Assembly: GCA_045837725.1 (NCBI GenBank)
Contig: JBEWZL010000066.1
Location: 1-64,000, forward strand
Source of the DNA: Vermamoeba vermiformis
Taxonomy: Eukaryota > Tubulinea > Echinamoebida
Direction: 5' to 3'
Length of the DNA stretch: 64,000 bases
Shown here: one piece after another, positions 11,498-23,289 of the stretch
How positions within the stretch are numbered: position 1 is the first letter of the stretch
How the letters are laid out: the number at the start of each line of letters is the position of its first letter
Program-made: the position numbers and the translations under genes
Notes under the pieces: generated by a model
Databases searched by the model: none
What the model was told of the DNA's origin: nothing
Seen by the model: the letters and a program-made list of their open reading frames with translations, nothing else

Positions 11498-13113
11498 TTA
11501 TTTTATTTCTTCATAACCAGCATTGCCAGTGTTCTCCGATTCAATTATTACGTTGATTTGCTCTTCTTTCTCTCTTCGCCGCCTGATACTCTCCTGCCTC
11601 GTCATGTAAATATGACGGGCGAGAACACCAACCCAAGTGAGCATCAACAGTCCTGCCATAATGACAAGTAACACAAACATGTACATGTAATACGAGAAGT
11701 CTGCGCCACGAACTTCGAGTCTGTTTGTATTAGTAATGAATTTGAACAGGACCAGAAGCATCGGAAGTGGCATAAGAAGCGTGTACAGAACGAACAACGT
11801 CCATCGAGCCCACAGCTTCATGCGCCAGTAGTTCGACAATTTGTCAAGATAGTTCGTGATTGTTGGCTTGAGTGCAATGACACTACCGAGAGTGATCAGC
11901 GTTGCGAACGCCCACGAGAGGAAGGACCTTTCTGACACGACGTGCGACTCGTTGTTGGGGCTGTCAGACTGATACGATATGATGAATGACAGCATTGGTT
12001 GGTCTCCGTCAAGTTGGTCGCACGTCGGCCAAGGGTATTCAACGCTTTTGCCGTCTGGCTTGAAGAAAGTAAACGTGGAGTTAATGCCGCGCACACTCAA
12101 TTCAGACACCACTTTGGCTTGTAGTTTTCTCGAAGTGGAGAGAGGGCCTAACAGATCGAGCACCGAAGTTGACACCATTTCAGTCCACGTCCAGGTGAAG
12201 GAGACAACTGGAACTGTTGTGGACGTGGCGACTTCTCTGTTCTTAATAATGGCAGGACTATCGGTGAAGATTCCAGGAGGTGGATAGTTTGATAAAGCAG
12301 GCAGCACTGGTGTATAGGCGCTGAGTGAGAATGACCGGTCATCGCGTGGTGCTAATGATCGACAAACGGTGGCGTAGGTTTGCATCCTTCGAAGGCGATA
12401 CACCCGTGCATCGTTGAATTTGCCAGCGTCTAGAACAAATTGGGCTCGGCCATAGGAATTTTGTAGTTTGATGCGGCTCATTTCACAAGTTCGATTGAAA
12501 TGCCACTCTTGATACGCACTTGAGACGTAATCTGAATATACTAAGTACGTGTTGACCACTCTTCCACCAGCCAAGACAAAGTCGAATAATAAGCCAAATG
12601 AAGTGCTCGGATTATCTTGTAACTCTTCGTTGGACGAGAGTTGGTTGGTTTGATAACTAACTGTGCCTGGTGATTCGCTGGTGACTACAAATGAAGTCGT
12701 GCTGACTATTATTAATATGACGGCTATTATCAGCGTTGCCACTCCTCCTGACGCTCTTTTGCGACGTTTCGATTGTTCTTTTTCGTCTGCCAGTAATGTT
12801 TCAGATTCGGATTCGCTTTGGGGTGACTTGTTTTTCTTTTTTGAGAATATTTCTTCAAAATTAACTTCTATGTCTAATTTTCTCATGCATTTTGGTAATT
12901 GTGCAAGTGGTAGAAACAAGAGTAATAGCCAGATCTGCGAAATTGAGATCGTTGTCGCAATAATTGCTGTTGCGGCTATTTGAGTTTCTTTTCGAAAATA
13001 TTCTATTTCTTCAAAACCTATAAAGATCAATTATTAGTGCTAACAGTCGTGAGAGAAGTCGATACGTTATGGAACTTACCTGTGGAAGTATTGAACGCAG
13101 CGCAAGTGTCCAT
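11498..13113 (-). CDS. Unrecognised membrane protein with five predicted helices (2 exons, 517 aa)
   Basis: Exon 1 is 13080-13113 (MDTCAAFNTST) and exon 2 is 11498-13017. Hydrophobic segments sit near residues 25-48 (AIIATTISISQIWLLLLFLP), 105-128 (GVATLIIAVILIIVSTT), 390-410, 430-455 and 470-500. Between the second and third lies a roughly 260-residue region, probably extracytoplasmic, with a few cysteines and N-glycosylation sequons (FNRT, INST, NNES). The C-terminus is charged and cytoplasmic-looking (RQESIRRRREKEEQ). A short acidic loop after helix 1 holds SESESETLL. No family was recognised, so no function is proposed. Confidence 0.75.
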
Positions 13114-13767
13114 CTTACTCTATTATAATTAAATAGCCATGTTGGTGACTATGATCGAGCAAAAAGATTGACTGTTTCGTTTTTTCGAAGCCAAAACGAA
13201 ATGCACTACGATCAATCAAGAGATTTTCAGACCAAACCACAAAACAGAGCCGTTCAAAAAGCCAGAAAAAGAACCCCCCCCGCGCGGACCATTATCGTCT
13301 GATGCCCGGCTCCTCCAGCCAGTATCTTCAGTCCATTTTGAAAACCTTAAAAATAGACCCCAAAGGGGGCCATTTGCAGGGTAGCCATCCTCCTCATTGA
13401 AAAGCATAAGGGTCCATCCTCTGAAAGACGCCGCCCTGAAAGAGATAGTGAAAGAGGGAGAAAGAGCCAGGGGGTAGGGGGGGTGGGGAAAACGGCCCGG
13501 GGGGAATGCGGATTTTTTTTACCATTAATTAACGGTGAACTTTCTTGTAGTGACACGCGGTTGGCACATTAAATCCAGCCTAACAGATATATAAGCACAA
13601 TAACAATAACAATATCAATGAACCAAAATCAAATATAAATCCAATAAGCCAGATATTTTGAACCTCAATCAGTACTAGAGATTTTCGAAAGGAATTTCAG
13701 AAGCGAATTATGTTGACACTCAAACTGAAGCATATTAACATCTTATTATTTGCTACCAAAATTAATA
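13114..13767. other. Intergenic, including a GC-rich island at about 13240-13520
   Basis: No credible gene. From about 13240 to 13520 the composition changes sharply: runs such as CCCCCCCC (13276), AGGGGGTAGGGGGGG (near 13470) and CCCGGGGGG occur in otherwise AT-rich DNA. Frames open here have low-complexity products and no homology I can recognise. The island ends in T8 followed by ordinary AT-rich sequence. It may be an inserted fragment or a structured (G-quadruplex-prone) element. The right part is the 3' flank of the DHHC gene. Confidence 0.5.
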
Positions 13768-15605
13768 TTATTTACTGCTATATTTTACAACTGATCGGTT
13801 AAACAAAAATTCGTTAATATTTTGTCTTACGGTCTTTCCATTAGTCCATTCAAAATCAATATTGCACGAGTTATGCTCTCTAGATTTGCATTGACGTTCT
13901 TTCTCTACATATTTCTTGCGCAGCATCATCTTTTCGTAGGCAGTCCATCCAACGCAGATGCTGTGGAGCTGTTGCAACAAGAGCGGGATCTGCCATAAGC
14001 CAATCGTTGCAAAAATAGCAATGAAAAGCACGGTGGGGTAGTGACAAACACTTTCAATCAACATTTCCGTCCAAGTCATGCCGGATGTGTAGAAAAACAA
14101 CGCTGTTTCAGGTTAGTCATATACAACGTAGTAATAAGCGATATTAATTACCTTTAAAGTGAATAAGAGCGGTGAAGAATTCCATTGGAATGATGAAGAA
14201 CAAGAAGAGCATGAAGTAGATGTGATTACCAGCACCAACTGCGTTACCAACCCAGACACAAAAATGATCGAATCGGAGCACGCAGCCGCCAGCTTGATGA
14301 CAGTGCTTCGCTCGCGCGGGTCGTCGGACCATGCACGTGTGACACACTTTGACGTCTGTTTGACCCGCATCCACTCCTTTCATGAATTCCTGCAGTGATC
14401 TATTAGCGCCTTCATGAGCTAAGAGCAGTTACTTTACCTTGTCGTCCTTAGCTTTATTGACGATATGGAGCCCTGGGTTAGTAAAGATTGCTAAGGCGTA
14501 GAAGATTGCTGCGGTAAGTGTCAGCGCAGCGTGTAGCCCAAATTCGACTGACGCGCCTAAATCTCGATTAGAAATTACACCAATTAAAATTCCAAACGTA
14601 CCTAGGAAGTCACCAGCTTGCTTGACATTTACAACGAGTGAAAATCCGGTTAGACCCACGAACAAATAGTACGTCTTGTCAAGGTTGAACAAGTACCCGC
14701 GCCACGGAGTTAAGCAGTAAAGGCCCAAGAATAGCACCGCTGCTAGAGCGAACCAAGGATACGAAGGTGCAAGGCCCATCATGATGATGAGATAAGGAGG
14801 CATCAATGCCCAGCCGAGCCAATCGTGGTTCGAGCGAATCGGTTTGTAAGTCTGCAGGTACTGCGCAATATTTTTCTTATTATTTTGCTTAGCCACATCA
14901 GCTGCCGTTCTGCCTTGTGCGTCTTCTAAACGCCATTCTGAATCGTTGCATTTGTCCAGCAGGGCGAGTAAAACTGAATTGTGTCCTGATCGAGATGCGT
15001 TAGCTCCACTCGCCATCTTTGATTCCTTATTAATTCTTACCCAATCCAGCAGCAAGATGAATCGCATTAACGCCTCTCTTTGTACGAAGACGAAGATCGG
15101 CTCCGCAGTTCAACAAATAGCGCACTACATCTGTTCTATTGTTGACAACAGCCCAATGCAGGGGCGTAGAATCCTCTAAATGGACACGGTAAGATTTTAA
15201 TATGTTACCGAAATAACTGGCAGAAATATTACCTTTTGTGTCTTTTTCATCCGCAGCCAAGCCTTTCAATATGAAAAAATGAACTAGCGTTAAATGACCA
15301 AATTGTGCAGCCGTGTGAAGAACGGATTGGCCTAAATATTAACGAATTACTCCCTGATTTCAGAATTACGTTCGATCAAGCGGATCTTTACCGTCAGTAT
15401 TTTTGTGATTCCAGTCAGCACCGCACTTCAGCAAATAATTCACTAATGCTAATGATCCAATGCGCGTCGCAGAAAATAGAGGAGTTTCTCCCTTTTCGTT
15501 CAGCGCATGAATTTCCTTCGGGTGCTCAGCGAAGTACTGGGGTAGATCGCCTAGATTGCCTTCATCAGAGCATAGCTCGTGCACCGACTTTGTTGGAGTG
15601 GTCAT
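13768..15605 (-). CDS. Ankyrin-repeat DHHC-type palmitoyltransferase, Akr1/HIP14-like with DHFC core
   Basis: Multi-exon, starting at ATG 15605. Four to five ankyrin repeats (GETPLFSATRIGSLALVNYL, VLHTAAQFGHLTLVHFF, TPLHWAVVNNRTDVVRYLL, GVNAIHLAAGL) are followed by two pairs of membrane helices around the cysteine-rich domain. That domain reads CHTCMVRRPARAKHCHQAGG, CVLRFDHFCVWV, then GNAVGAGNH. The catalytic motif is DHFC instead of DHHC. Of the eight usual zinc ligands, three of the second site (Cys, His, Cys) are A, F and A, while the first site is intact. Yeast Akr1, an active ankyrin palmitoyltransferase, has DHYC. TAYE matches the TTxE motif. One intron is only 37 nt. Probably palmitoylates proteins at Golgi or endosomes (family inference). 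Confidence 0.85.
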
Positions 15606-15735
15606 GATGCTAACGGAAGACTGACAATGATTTAAAATTGTGCTGTTTTTGGAACCCGGGTTACCAAAAAAATCGTTTTTTTCAACGCAAGTTTTATTGC
15701 AACTGTTTTCATACCGTTAACAACACAACTTAATC
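15606..15735. promoter_or_regulatory. Compact divergent promoter between the DHHC and PLAC8 genes
   Basis: Only 130 bp separate the DHHC start (minus) from the PLAC8 start (plus), so both promoters must lie here or overlap the genes. A T6-ACGC stretch and AT-rich DNA are visible; no specific factor site is claimed. Confidence 0.5.
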
Positions 15736-16219
15736 ATGGGCAAGTGGAGATCAGGCATTTGTGACTGCTACCAAGACTGCGGTATTTGTAAGTAACCGAA
15801 CTTAGAGGGCAATCCATAAAATCAAATTCTTTAATTGGTTCACATCTGCGTCCTGATTTTCCAGTAACTATGAAAATACTAATTATTGCATTCGCTCGCT
15901 CGTAGGCGCTCTTTCTTACTTCTGTCCCTGCATTCAATTCGGTTTGAACGCCAAAAAATTAAAGAGTGGAGGTTGCTGCACCTGCTTCTGCTGGGGCTTC
16001 TGGTGGTGGTGGTTGTACGTGTTGGCTTGCATTGGTGGTCCTATCCTCGCTGGATGCTGCCACAGAGCCGAAGTCCGTAAAAAGTTTGGAATCTCTGGCA
16101 ACAAGTGCGCTGATTGCTGTTGTCACGTTTGGTGCTCTTGCTGCGCTATCGCACAAGAAGCTCGCGAGTTAACAAATTTGAAGCATCATCACGCTCAAAC
16201 AGAGATGCCGACCGTTTAG
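15736..16219 (+). CDS. PLAC8-family cysteine-rich protein (2 exons, 121 aa)
   Basis: Exons 15736-15787 and 15906-16219. The translation shows the full family pattern: GICDCYQDCGICALSYFCPC at the start, a hydrophobic WGFWWWWLYVLACIGGPIL segment, then CCHRAEVRKKFGI, CADCCCHVWCSCCAIAQEAR and a histidine-rich end. PLAC8 proteins are small membrane-associated proteins. Plant members (PCR, FW2.2/CNR) affect metal transport and cell size, while animal members affect differentiation. Length and cysteine spacing are typical, so the call is firm but the role in this organism is open. It converges on the RasGEF gene. Confidence 0.88.
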
Positions 16220-16585
16220 ATTCGAGTCCAAACGTACTCTGTACCTTTTTTTTTAGCTTAGATAAAGCTTTGTGATTATACTATACGTAATGCTTGCAAT
16301 ATTTTGGCCTGGTTTCTTAAGATTACCCAGAGATTTATTAACGTTAACTTCCTATTTTTGGCAATAATTTTTTTTTGTTGGGATCTTGCGTAAACTACTA
16401 ACATTGCGGTAGATAAAACCAAGCGAGCATATACATGATTTTATTTTTCTGGCGGTGAATGCCGAGAAACGCTTTGGAATTGTATTTTACAAGGTTTGTG
16501 AACCGCGGATTTCCCCTCCGACAAACCGTTTCTTTTCTTTGCTTGCACGCAAAATACAGCCTGCGTAACCGATTATCGCATTTTG
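16220..16585. other. Convergent 3' flanks, no gene seen
   Basis: AT-rich DNA between the ends of the PLAC8 gene (plus) and the RasGEF fusion gene (minus). T-runs at 16241 and 16370 could lie near poly(A) sites. Nothing else was recognised. Confidence 0.5.
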
Positions 16586-19500
16586 CTATTTATGATCTTC
16601 GGCGAGCAATAGTTGCTTCTTGCGGCATTTTTCAATTTTTAGCTCCAAGATCATTTCTTTCTCCTTGGTCTGGTTATACTTGTGTCTTTTTTTAATGAGC
16701 TCTTCTTTGTCCTTATTAAGATCTATTTCTAAACTCTTCCTTTTGTTTAGAGTAATCAACTTCTCGCTCCAGCGACGGCGGTTAAGGGTTATGGACGTAT
16801 CGGCCTTTAACAGCTCAGGAGTCTTATCGCTCAAGCGTCGGAGCTTTTTCGCGATTTTTTTGTGCTTGGATTCCAACGAGCGAATTTTCTTGCGGATCTC
16901 TTTCGTCTTGGGACGCAGTTGTGGATGCTTTGTGTACACGCGCTCGATCGTGTCCCTGCAAGCACCCAAACGCTTCAATACATCGACAGGATCTGCTACG
17001 TCGCCAGCGTACTTCTCAATATGCTCAAACATGACGTTGCCATTCTTGAGAATGAAAGCGCCACCGAGTTGTCTGAGGAACGAGGGTAAGACAGTGGACT
17101 CGATGCAATTGTTAAGACTTACAATATATCCCCTTGTATAGGACCCTGAAAATATCCAAGTGCACGAGCTTCAGCGTTCATAGCTTGCGTCTTTGGATTT
17201 AAAACGCCTTTGATCCAACCCCGTTGGCATCTGAAGTCGTCGTACAAATGACGAGCTTCATCAACGTAGATCTCACCCTCTGTCACGTGGCGTTAGTGAG
17301 AAGACCGGGTACATAATATTTTATACTTACCGAACTTAAACTCTTCCTTAAAAGCTTTAGCTTGAGCAGCAGTTCCCGTGCTAACAGCGACGAGTTTAAC
17401 GCCCCTAAATTTAGTTAGCTCGAAATTTCATCGTGTAATAACAAGTAGAAGCACTTACAGTCTATCGAGATGAGGCTTGATCATCATCAACTCAGATGCG
17501 GTTTTTCGGCAAATAATACTGAAGAAAAAGAGATCGATTAGATCTTGCCCGTGCAGATTATGATGAATGTGGCCTTACCATCCAAAATGTCTTAAGAAGA
17601 CGAACAATACAGTCTTATTCGCGACTACTGAGTTGAACTCAATCAAATTGCCCAATGAGGTCGTGACTTCTCGTTTCAACACCCAAGGAGGCAGAGGATA
17701 CAACCCCTCGCCGTGCATCGCGTCAATAGTAGTCTCTTCTACTCCAAGATCCTCTTCGCTGCTTTCCGCATCCTCTTCTGGAGGATCACTGTCGATGGAC
17801 GCGTACGACTTGCTCATGTCTATCGGACCAAGGTTAGTAAACTTGTATGCAATATTTCGAATATGTTAAGTACATACCTATACTGCTAGTGCTGCTTGCG
17901 TTTGAAACTACTCGCCCTAGCTCGTATAGTTCACTTTCGTTCAAGATCGTGCTTCGTTGGATGTTGACCAGGTAACGTTGAATATGAGGAATAGCGACGA
18001 ATTCATAAGAAGCAGTTTGATGGTAATTAAACTTAAATAAGATCTTTCCAATGCTCGAGAGCTTATGCCAATTGATACGATTGTCTTCTTCGATGGTTTC
18101 AAGTTCTTCCAAGTGCATCAGATCACGCAAAATTAACGCTAGTAAAGAGCATTAGTGGCTTTCATTGGACAATAAGATTATGTACTACTCACCAATATAA
18201 GGGATACAAGGTGCTTGAGCCGATTCTAACTCCCGGCGGTAATTCTTGAAGTTCAATCTGTGATCCATGAGCTTTTTAACCTCTTCGAAACTTTGAACGA
18301 CTTCTTCGGGCAAATTAGGGACAATTCTGTCCATTAACTTGGAGATTGCACCGTTGTTCAATGCCGAGTAGAAGATCATGACTCCATTGAAATTGCTCAA
18401 GCTCCAAAGCTCGCGCATGATCATAATAAACTTGGCAATGCGTTGCGGCCGCTCTTCGGAAGTAGCCATGACTATTTGTGTGCAGATCCACCGCGAGCTC
18501 TGAAAATTCGGAAGTTGTTAGTACAGCGGAAGTAATTAACTACATAACTTGACATACGTCATTAAAGAAGCTGACGAATCGACCCAAGGGCGTATCACTT
18601 GAATCAGTTTCCTTCTCGAATCGCTTCTTGATCAAGACTTCCATCGGGATCCGTTTGAAACTTTCAAAACTGATCAGCGTGAATTGTTCGGCAATGTCTC
18701 GGGCAGTGTCTTCAATAATATCAAATTGGATCGATTTGATGCAATTGTACAAGCTATTGCTTCTCTTTCTACCGCTCATTGGCAAATCTTCTTTGCCCGG
18801 TGAAATCTCGCGCGACATCCGCTTGTAAAGCACGGCGCTGACATCTTTATCGACTTGATTAAGGCCTTCAGAAAGATCACCTGCGAATTCACGTATGATA
18901 CGCATGCATTCGGAGCTTTCTTTAATCTGCGGCTTGAGATTCATCAATTTACTGAGCGTGTTGACCGTTCTAATTGAACGACGCAATTGGTTAATAAATT
19001 AATACGCGGATCTATTATTAGTACGTACCTCATTTTAATCGAGTATTGGTCTTCACGTTCTGAAATGCTTCTGGGATAAAGCTCGATAATTTTCTTCACC
19101 AACTTCAAGTTTGACAGTAAGTAGTCGGATGTGAGCAAGAAGTACGTTGCAAACATAGAATCTATTAATCAATCGTTAATTATGGTATAAATACACGATA
19201 CTAAGGTCGATTTATACCTTTTCTTGAATTTCTAACGAGTTCGACGAGGAGTTCCTCCAGCGTAGCGGATTCGAGTGGTTTTAAAAGTGCAGCTTGTTTA
19301 ATTTTATCAAGTTCAGTACTTTCAGTCTAAGTATCAACATTAGTAATAGATAGATTAAAGTTAAAAACTCGAATTTTATTCCGCTTCATGTACTTACAAA
19401 GTCATCGCTCAAAAGTTGCTTGACCTTTCTGCTCGAATATGGCGTGCCAAGACTCCATCGTTTGGATCTGCCAAGACCTCCCTGCGAATCAGCTGAAACA

Positions 19501-19604
19501 CCGTTGTTATCATCGAGCTCGATGGTTTCGATGGTTTCATTAATGGCGCCCAACTTCTCGCGTAGATTCAACGACAAACGACGTTTGCTTACTGCGACGG
19601 CCAT
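16586..19604 (-). CDS. RasGEF fused to a peroxiredoxin-like 2 (PRXL2) thioredoxin-fold domain (11 exons, 815 aa)
   Basis: Exons on the minus strand: 19398-19604, 19218-19326, 19029-19161, 18558-18969, 18193-18499, 17878-18138, 17579-17819, 17459-17518, 17331-17404, 17123-17279, 16586-17072. All phases agree and sum to 2448 nt. Residues about 70-180 are a RasGEF_N module and about 200-475 the CDC25-type RasGEF catalytic domain (FNGVMIFYSALNNGAISKL, PCIPYIALILRDL, IPHIQRYL). An acidic linker leads to the PRXL2/AhpC-TSA_2 domain: FLRHFGCIICRKTASEL with an intact CxxC, GVKLVAVSTG, FQGPIQGDI, LGGAFIL. The last 120 residues are a basic coiled coil. If intron 6 is retained, the RasGEF half ends alone 16 nt before the next ATG; the in-phase GTATGT-TAG intron favours one gene. 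Predicted to activate a Ras protein, perhaps under redox control (inference). Confidence 0.75.
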
Positions 19605-19735
19605 TTCAATCGATGATCGTGCTGATTATAATGCGTGGTATTATAAACACGATTTCAAATTTAAATAAACTCCAGCATCGCCACAGGTTTTATAAGTCTG
19701 CAGCGGAATAAAATTCGAGTTTTTAACTTTAATCT
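19352..19735. repeat. 34-bp perfect inverted repeat flanking RasGEF exon 1
   Basis: The 34 bases at 19352-19385 (starting AGATTAAAGTTAAAAACTCG) reappear as an exact reverse complement at 19702-19735. The inner arm is in intron 1 of the RasGEF gene; the outer arm is upstream of the start codon. The 316-bp spacer holds the whole first coding exon. Such arms could form a hairpin in the pre-mRNA or allow inversion of the spacer. Confidence 0.95.
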
Positions 19736-19952
19736 AATCGATTTACCAAACATGGCAATTAATTTGTAATGATTCTAATTATACATCGGATTACTTATGC
19801 ATAATTATGAAGCTATAGGAATAAAAGGTGCCAAGTGTCTACTTTGGCACGAGGATCGGCGATTACTTATAGGCCTTTAAGCTCCCATAGGTCGGGTAAG
19901 TATGATATTTTTAGCATTAAAGAAGTAATATCAGTTTAGCTCTAAAATAAAT

Positions 19953-20362
19953 ATGGAGCGGAAGCTAGAACGGACTTTCAATGGACGAAATTACCCCGCG
20001 GTAATAAACTTGTTCTCTAATCAGTCGTTTGAATTGCAACAATATGGTAGTAATTGTGAGTAAAGATAAGATGGAAGAGGAAATAAAAAAATTGGATTTG
20101 GTCAGCAAACTTTTACATTGCGTAGAAAATTTAGTCCGCTTCTAAAAATAATTTAGCCACCGCAAATAAGTTCGATAGGTACCATCACTAATTGCTATTA
20201 GAATTATTGGACTTACCCGAGCTCCGTACATCCTCGATCAAACTCGCAATAGCGTCATGCGTATCTGTCGAGTATACAGTACTGCAACTAATATTAGTAA
20301 CAGGTCTTCTCCGTGGTCAGAAAATAGGTATTTAATGGTTGTTCGTGTTGTGGTGAAGATAA
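19953..20362 (+). CDS. Possible small three- or four-exon gene
   Basis: An ATG at 19953 opens a frame (MERKLERTFNGRNYPAVINL) that reaches a GTGAGT donor near 20057. Candidate acceptors at about 20157 and 20207 join in phase to STANKFDR and IIGLTRAPYILDQTRNSVMR, then ICRVYSTATNISNRSSPWSE. A last 31-nt intron (20328-20358) would give a stop at 20360-20362. The agreement of phases and the lack of stops are suggestive, but the product (about 86 aa) matches nothing I know and the gene would sit between two minus-strand genes. Confidence 0.35.
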
Positions 20363-20404
20363 AGATTAATAAATTGAATGTACAAACGGAGTACTCACGA
20401 CGAT

Positions 20405-23289
20405 TTACAAATCATTTACTTTCTTATTTACATGGTGCACTTTGGGTATTTTACTCAAATAGCTGGGCTGGAACAAGTTCTTCAAAGTTTGCGTGATGAT
20501 CTTGCCTTCACCTTTCTTCTTCAACGTTGTTTTCTTATGCTCAGTCGTGTTGGTGTCCTCTACCGCTATGATATTATCCTTTACATCCAGCACGTCCTTC
20601 TCTTGCAATATTTCGTCAAACAGGTTCGTGTCCTGATCCAGCGATGAGTTGTGGATGTCGCTTCCGTTGCGCTGCTCAGGTTGCTCCTCCGCTTTTTCTT
20701 CGTGAACTACTTGCGAGAACAAGTTGTCCTCGTCAAAACTACTATTATGCCCACTGCTAGGCTTTACAGGACTCACGACTGCGGGAGTCAAAGTGTCGTT
20801 GTTCGGGTTACTTTCGATCGGCTTAAATAGCGATTGTGACAATGGCCTTCCGCCGCTATTGTCGCTGCCAAGCAGGTCATTCAGCATGCGTTCGTTCTCA
20901 TCTAATTCGCTCTTTTGTGATTCCTTCTCTGGAGTCGGATCCACAACCTCGGCTGAAGTTCCATCTTTCTTAATATCCGTCGTATCCAAAATTTCATATT
21001 CATCGACTCTATACTCCAGAATTAGCTCTCCACTGCTCGATATTTGGATCGTGGATTGATCGTGCAAGTCGATCGGGATCTCGCCACTTTTGTCGTTTTC
21101 AATGGATTGCAACGCCGCTTGAAATTTATCTTCTTGCTGAAAGCTCATAATCTCCGCCATATCCTCATTGATGTCTTGTTCTTCGTCTTCTTTATATTCA
21201 TTCACCAGATCGCTACTATTCTCATCGCGTTTTTGACGTTTTCTAACCTCCCAGTCACTTTTGACCTCGGGCTCATCGCTCATGGATTTCCTCTTCTTGC
21301 CAACGAACGATTGTTTGATGAAGCCGTAAGCAGTTGCTGACCGTTCTTCAAGCGATAGCCGCCGAGCTGCATTGGCCTCTTCTTCCTTTTTTAGCGTGTC
21401 GTGCGGTGATTTCGCACCACTTTTGCTGCTTGATCCAGCTTTGCGAACTTGACGCATTAGCTGTGCAATTTTTACAGGCACTGTCACCGTGCTCCTGCGG
21501 AGTTTTGCTGCGTCTTTGTGAATATGCTGGTGCAGCAATTTGAGCACGGATCTATCGCATTCCGTGATCGGAGTAATGTGTAACGGCTGAATTAGCTTCA
21601 AAAACTCCATAATCTCCTTATGAGAACTGTGTATGGAGTATAACACGTGCTAAATATGTCCATATTAATGATTGTTCTATTAACTTAAGTCGTAAACATC
21701 CGTACCCAAATGCCGTAACAATCTTTCACTGGCCTTGGATTGAGTGATGTAGACGAATCCATTTGTTGCTGGCCAAACCACTGTGTTGACGGCTTAATCA
21801 ACAAGTACGGTCTCTTTTCACTTTGACATTTCCTACAATAATTCACGTGTCAAACTTTGATCTGCTCTCGACAGTAATTTTCTTTGTGATCTAATGCTTA
21901 CCTTATCAACGAGGCCATTTCTAATTTACGTGCCGCAACACTACTGTCCTCTTCTTCGCGCTCTTCTTTCGTCAATTTGCGTAACTCCGCGCGTTTGTAA
22001 TTGAATCGGTTAATCGATTCAACTTCATCAGAGAGCAACACAAACGTGCCTGAGCGGCACATGTGAATGGAAGTGTCGCTGGCGAGGGCCGTAAGAACAT
22101 TTTCCAGATCTGGCGCACACATAAACTCGTCGTACTTTTCGGGGTCTAAATGAATCTTGATGCACTTAAGTTAGTTAAAATTTCCAAATATAGTAATGCT
22201 CGTAATTACCTTCTTTTTAAAACGTTGGTTCAATCGTTTGTATATTTCCTCGCAGCCTAGCATGGTGCATTCGAGAAACACTTCGCAGTTATTCGGTTGT
22301 TGTTCGATTAATGCAATGATCTGCTCAATAGCCTCGCTCTATATATAGAAATATTAGCATGAGGATCGATTACGTAATGATCGGAGGGTTCCTTACTCTT
22401 TTCGGTAGATCCCAAAAAGGCAGAGCAAAAGTTGCATCCAGGAATACTCGATCGACGGGATTTCTTATTATAGGGGCGTACAGCGGAACAAGTGCTGAAT
22501 TAAACCTGAAATCTCCTATTTTGAACCGACGTTAATGAAAAGCAGAAAAATACGACTAAAAACTCATAGAGTAGTATTACCTGTGTGCAAATAGCGTCCA
22601 AAGTAAGATTCAAACAGTATCCTAATGATCAAGTACTCATATTAGTATCCATATAGATAGCATTGCATAAGATAATTCGCTTACATTACGGATCCAGGAC
22701 AGTGATCGGATGGAAACAGAGTGACGTTAACAACGGTGCATTCAGGCGAGGGTGAAGCACCTTTAGGCGTAGTATCTATAGATGTATTAAGCTGATCTGC
22801 ATCACCATTTGTTGTTTTGGACTCTTGCACCGGCACTAGCGGGATCGAGTACGTGGATCCAACATCAAGCCCAGTCTAATTTAGTATAGAACCGTTAAAA
22901 TAATAAATAATATATCTGGGGCGTAAAATTGCTATTATTAATACTTACAATAATGTCTGGATTAATTTTGAACTTATTCAGAACCAAATCTCGCGTCACC
23001 TCCGAGCAATAAATTGGTCCTGCATTAAATCGTGCTGATAGACCTCCATAATGATCTACGAGAATATAATTATTAATATTTGATCCACTGACTGCTAGCA
23101 ATAAATTTCTGGAAATATTTGCAAGTTACAATCGAATTTAAAAACCACGTAAATCGGATAAATATTCGTGCCTAATTTATTACAACAATTACCTGCATGA
23201 AAATGGGTCAAGAAGAATATTGATACACCAGACACGATCTTGAAGTTGTCCACCGCTATTGGTGTGTAAGGTAGAATGCCATTAAACAT
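20405..23289 (-). CDS. SNM1/DCLRE1-type metallo-beta-lactamase beta-CASP nuclease with long acidic tail
   Basis: Predicted DNA repair 5' exonuclease of the SNM1 (PSO2) family. The motif FFLTHFHADHYGGLSARF near residue 30 is the metal-binding HxHxDH, split by an intron between A and D. It is followed by PIYCSEVTRDL, SDHCPGSVM and GRYLHTGDFRF. The beta-CASP part ends with YGIWHVLYSIHSSHKEIMEF, which matches the SNM1 pattern YGIPYSEHSS. After that come about 350 residues of low-complexity sequence (KSDWEVRKRQKRDENSSD, acidic stretches) absent from the core enzymes. The start at 23289 is the first ATG; homology begins just after it, so an upstream exon is possible. Related enzymes repair interstrand crosslinks or process telomere ends. 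Confidence 0.85.
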
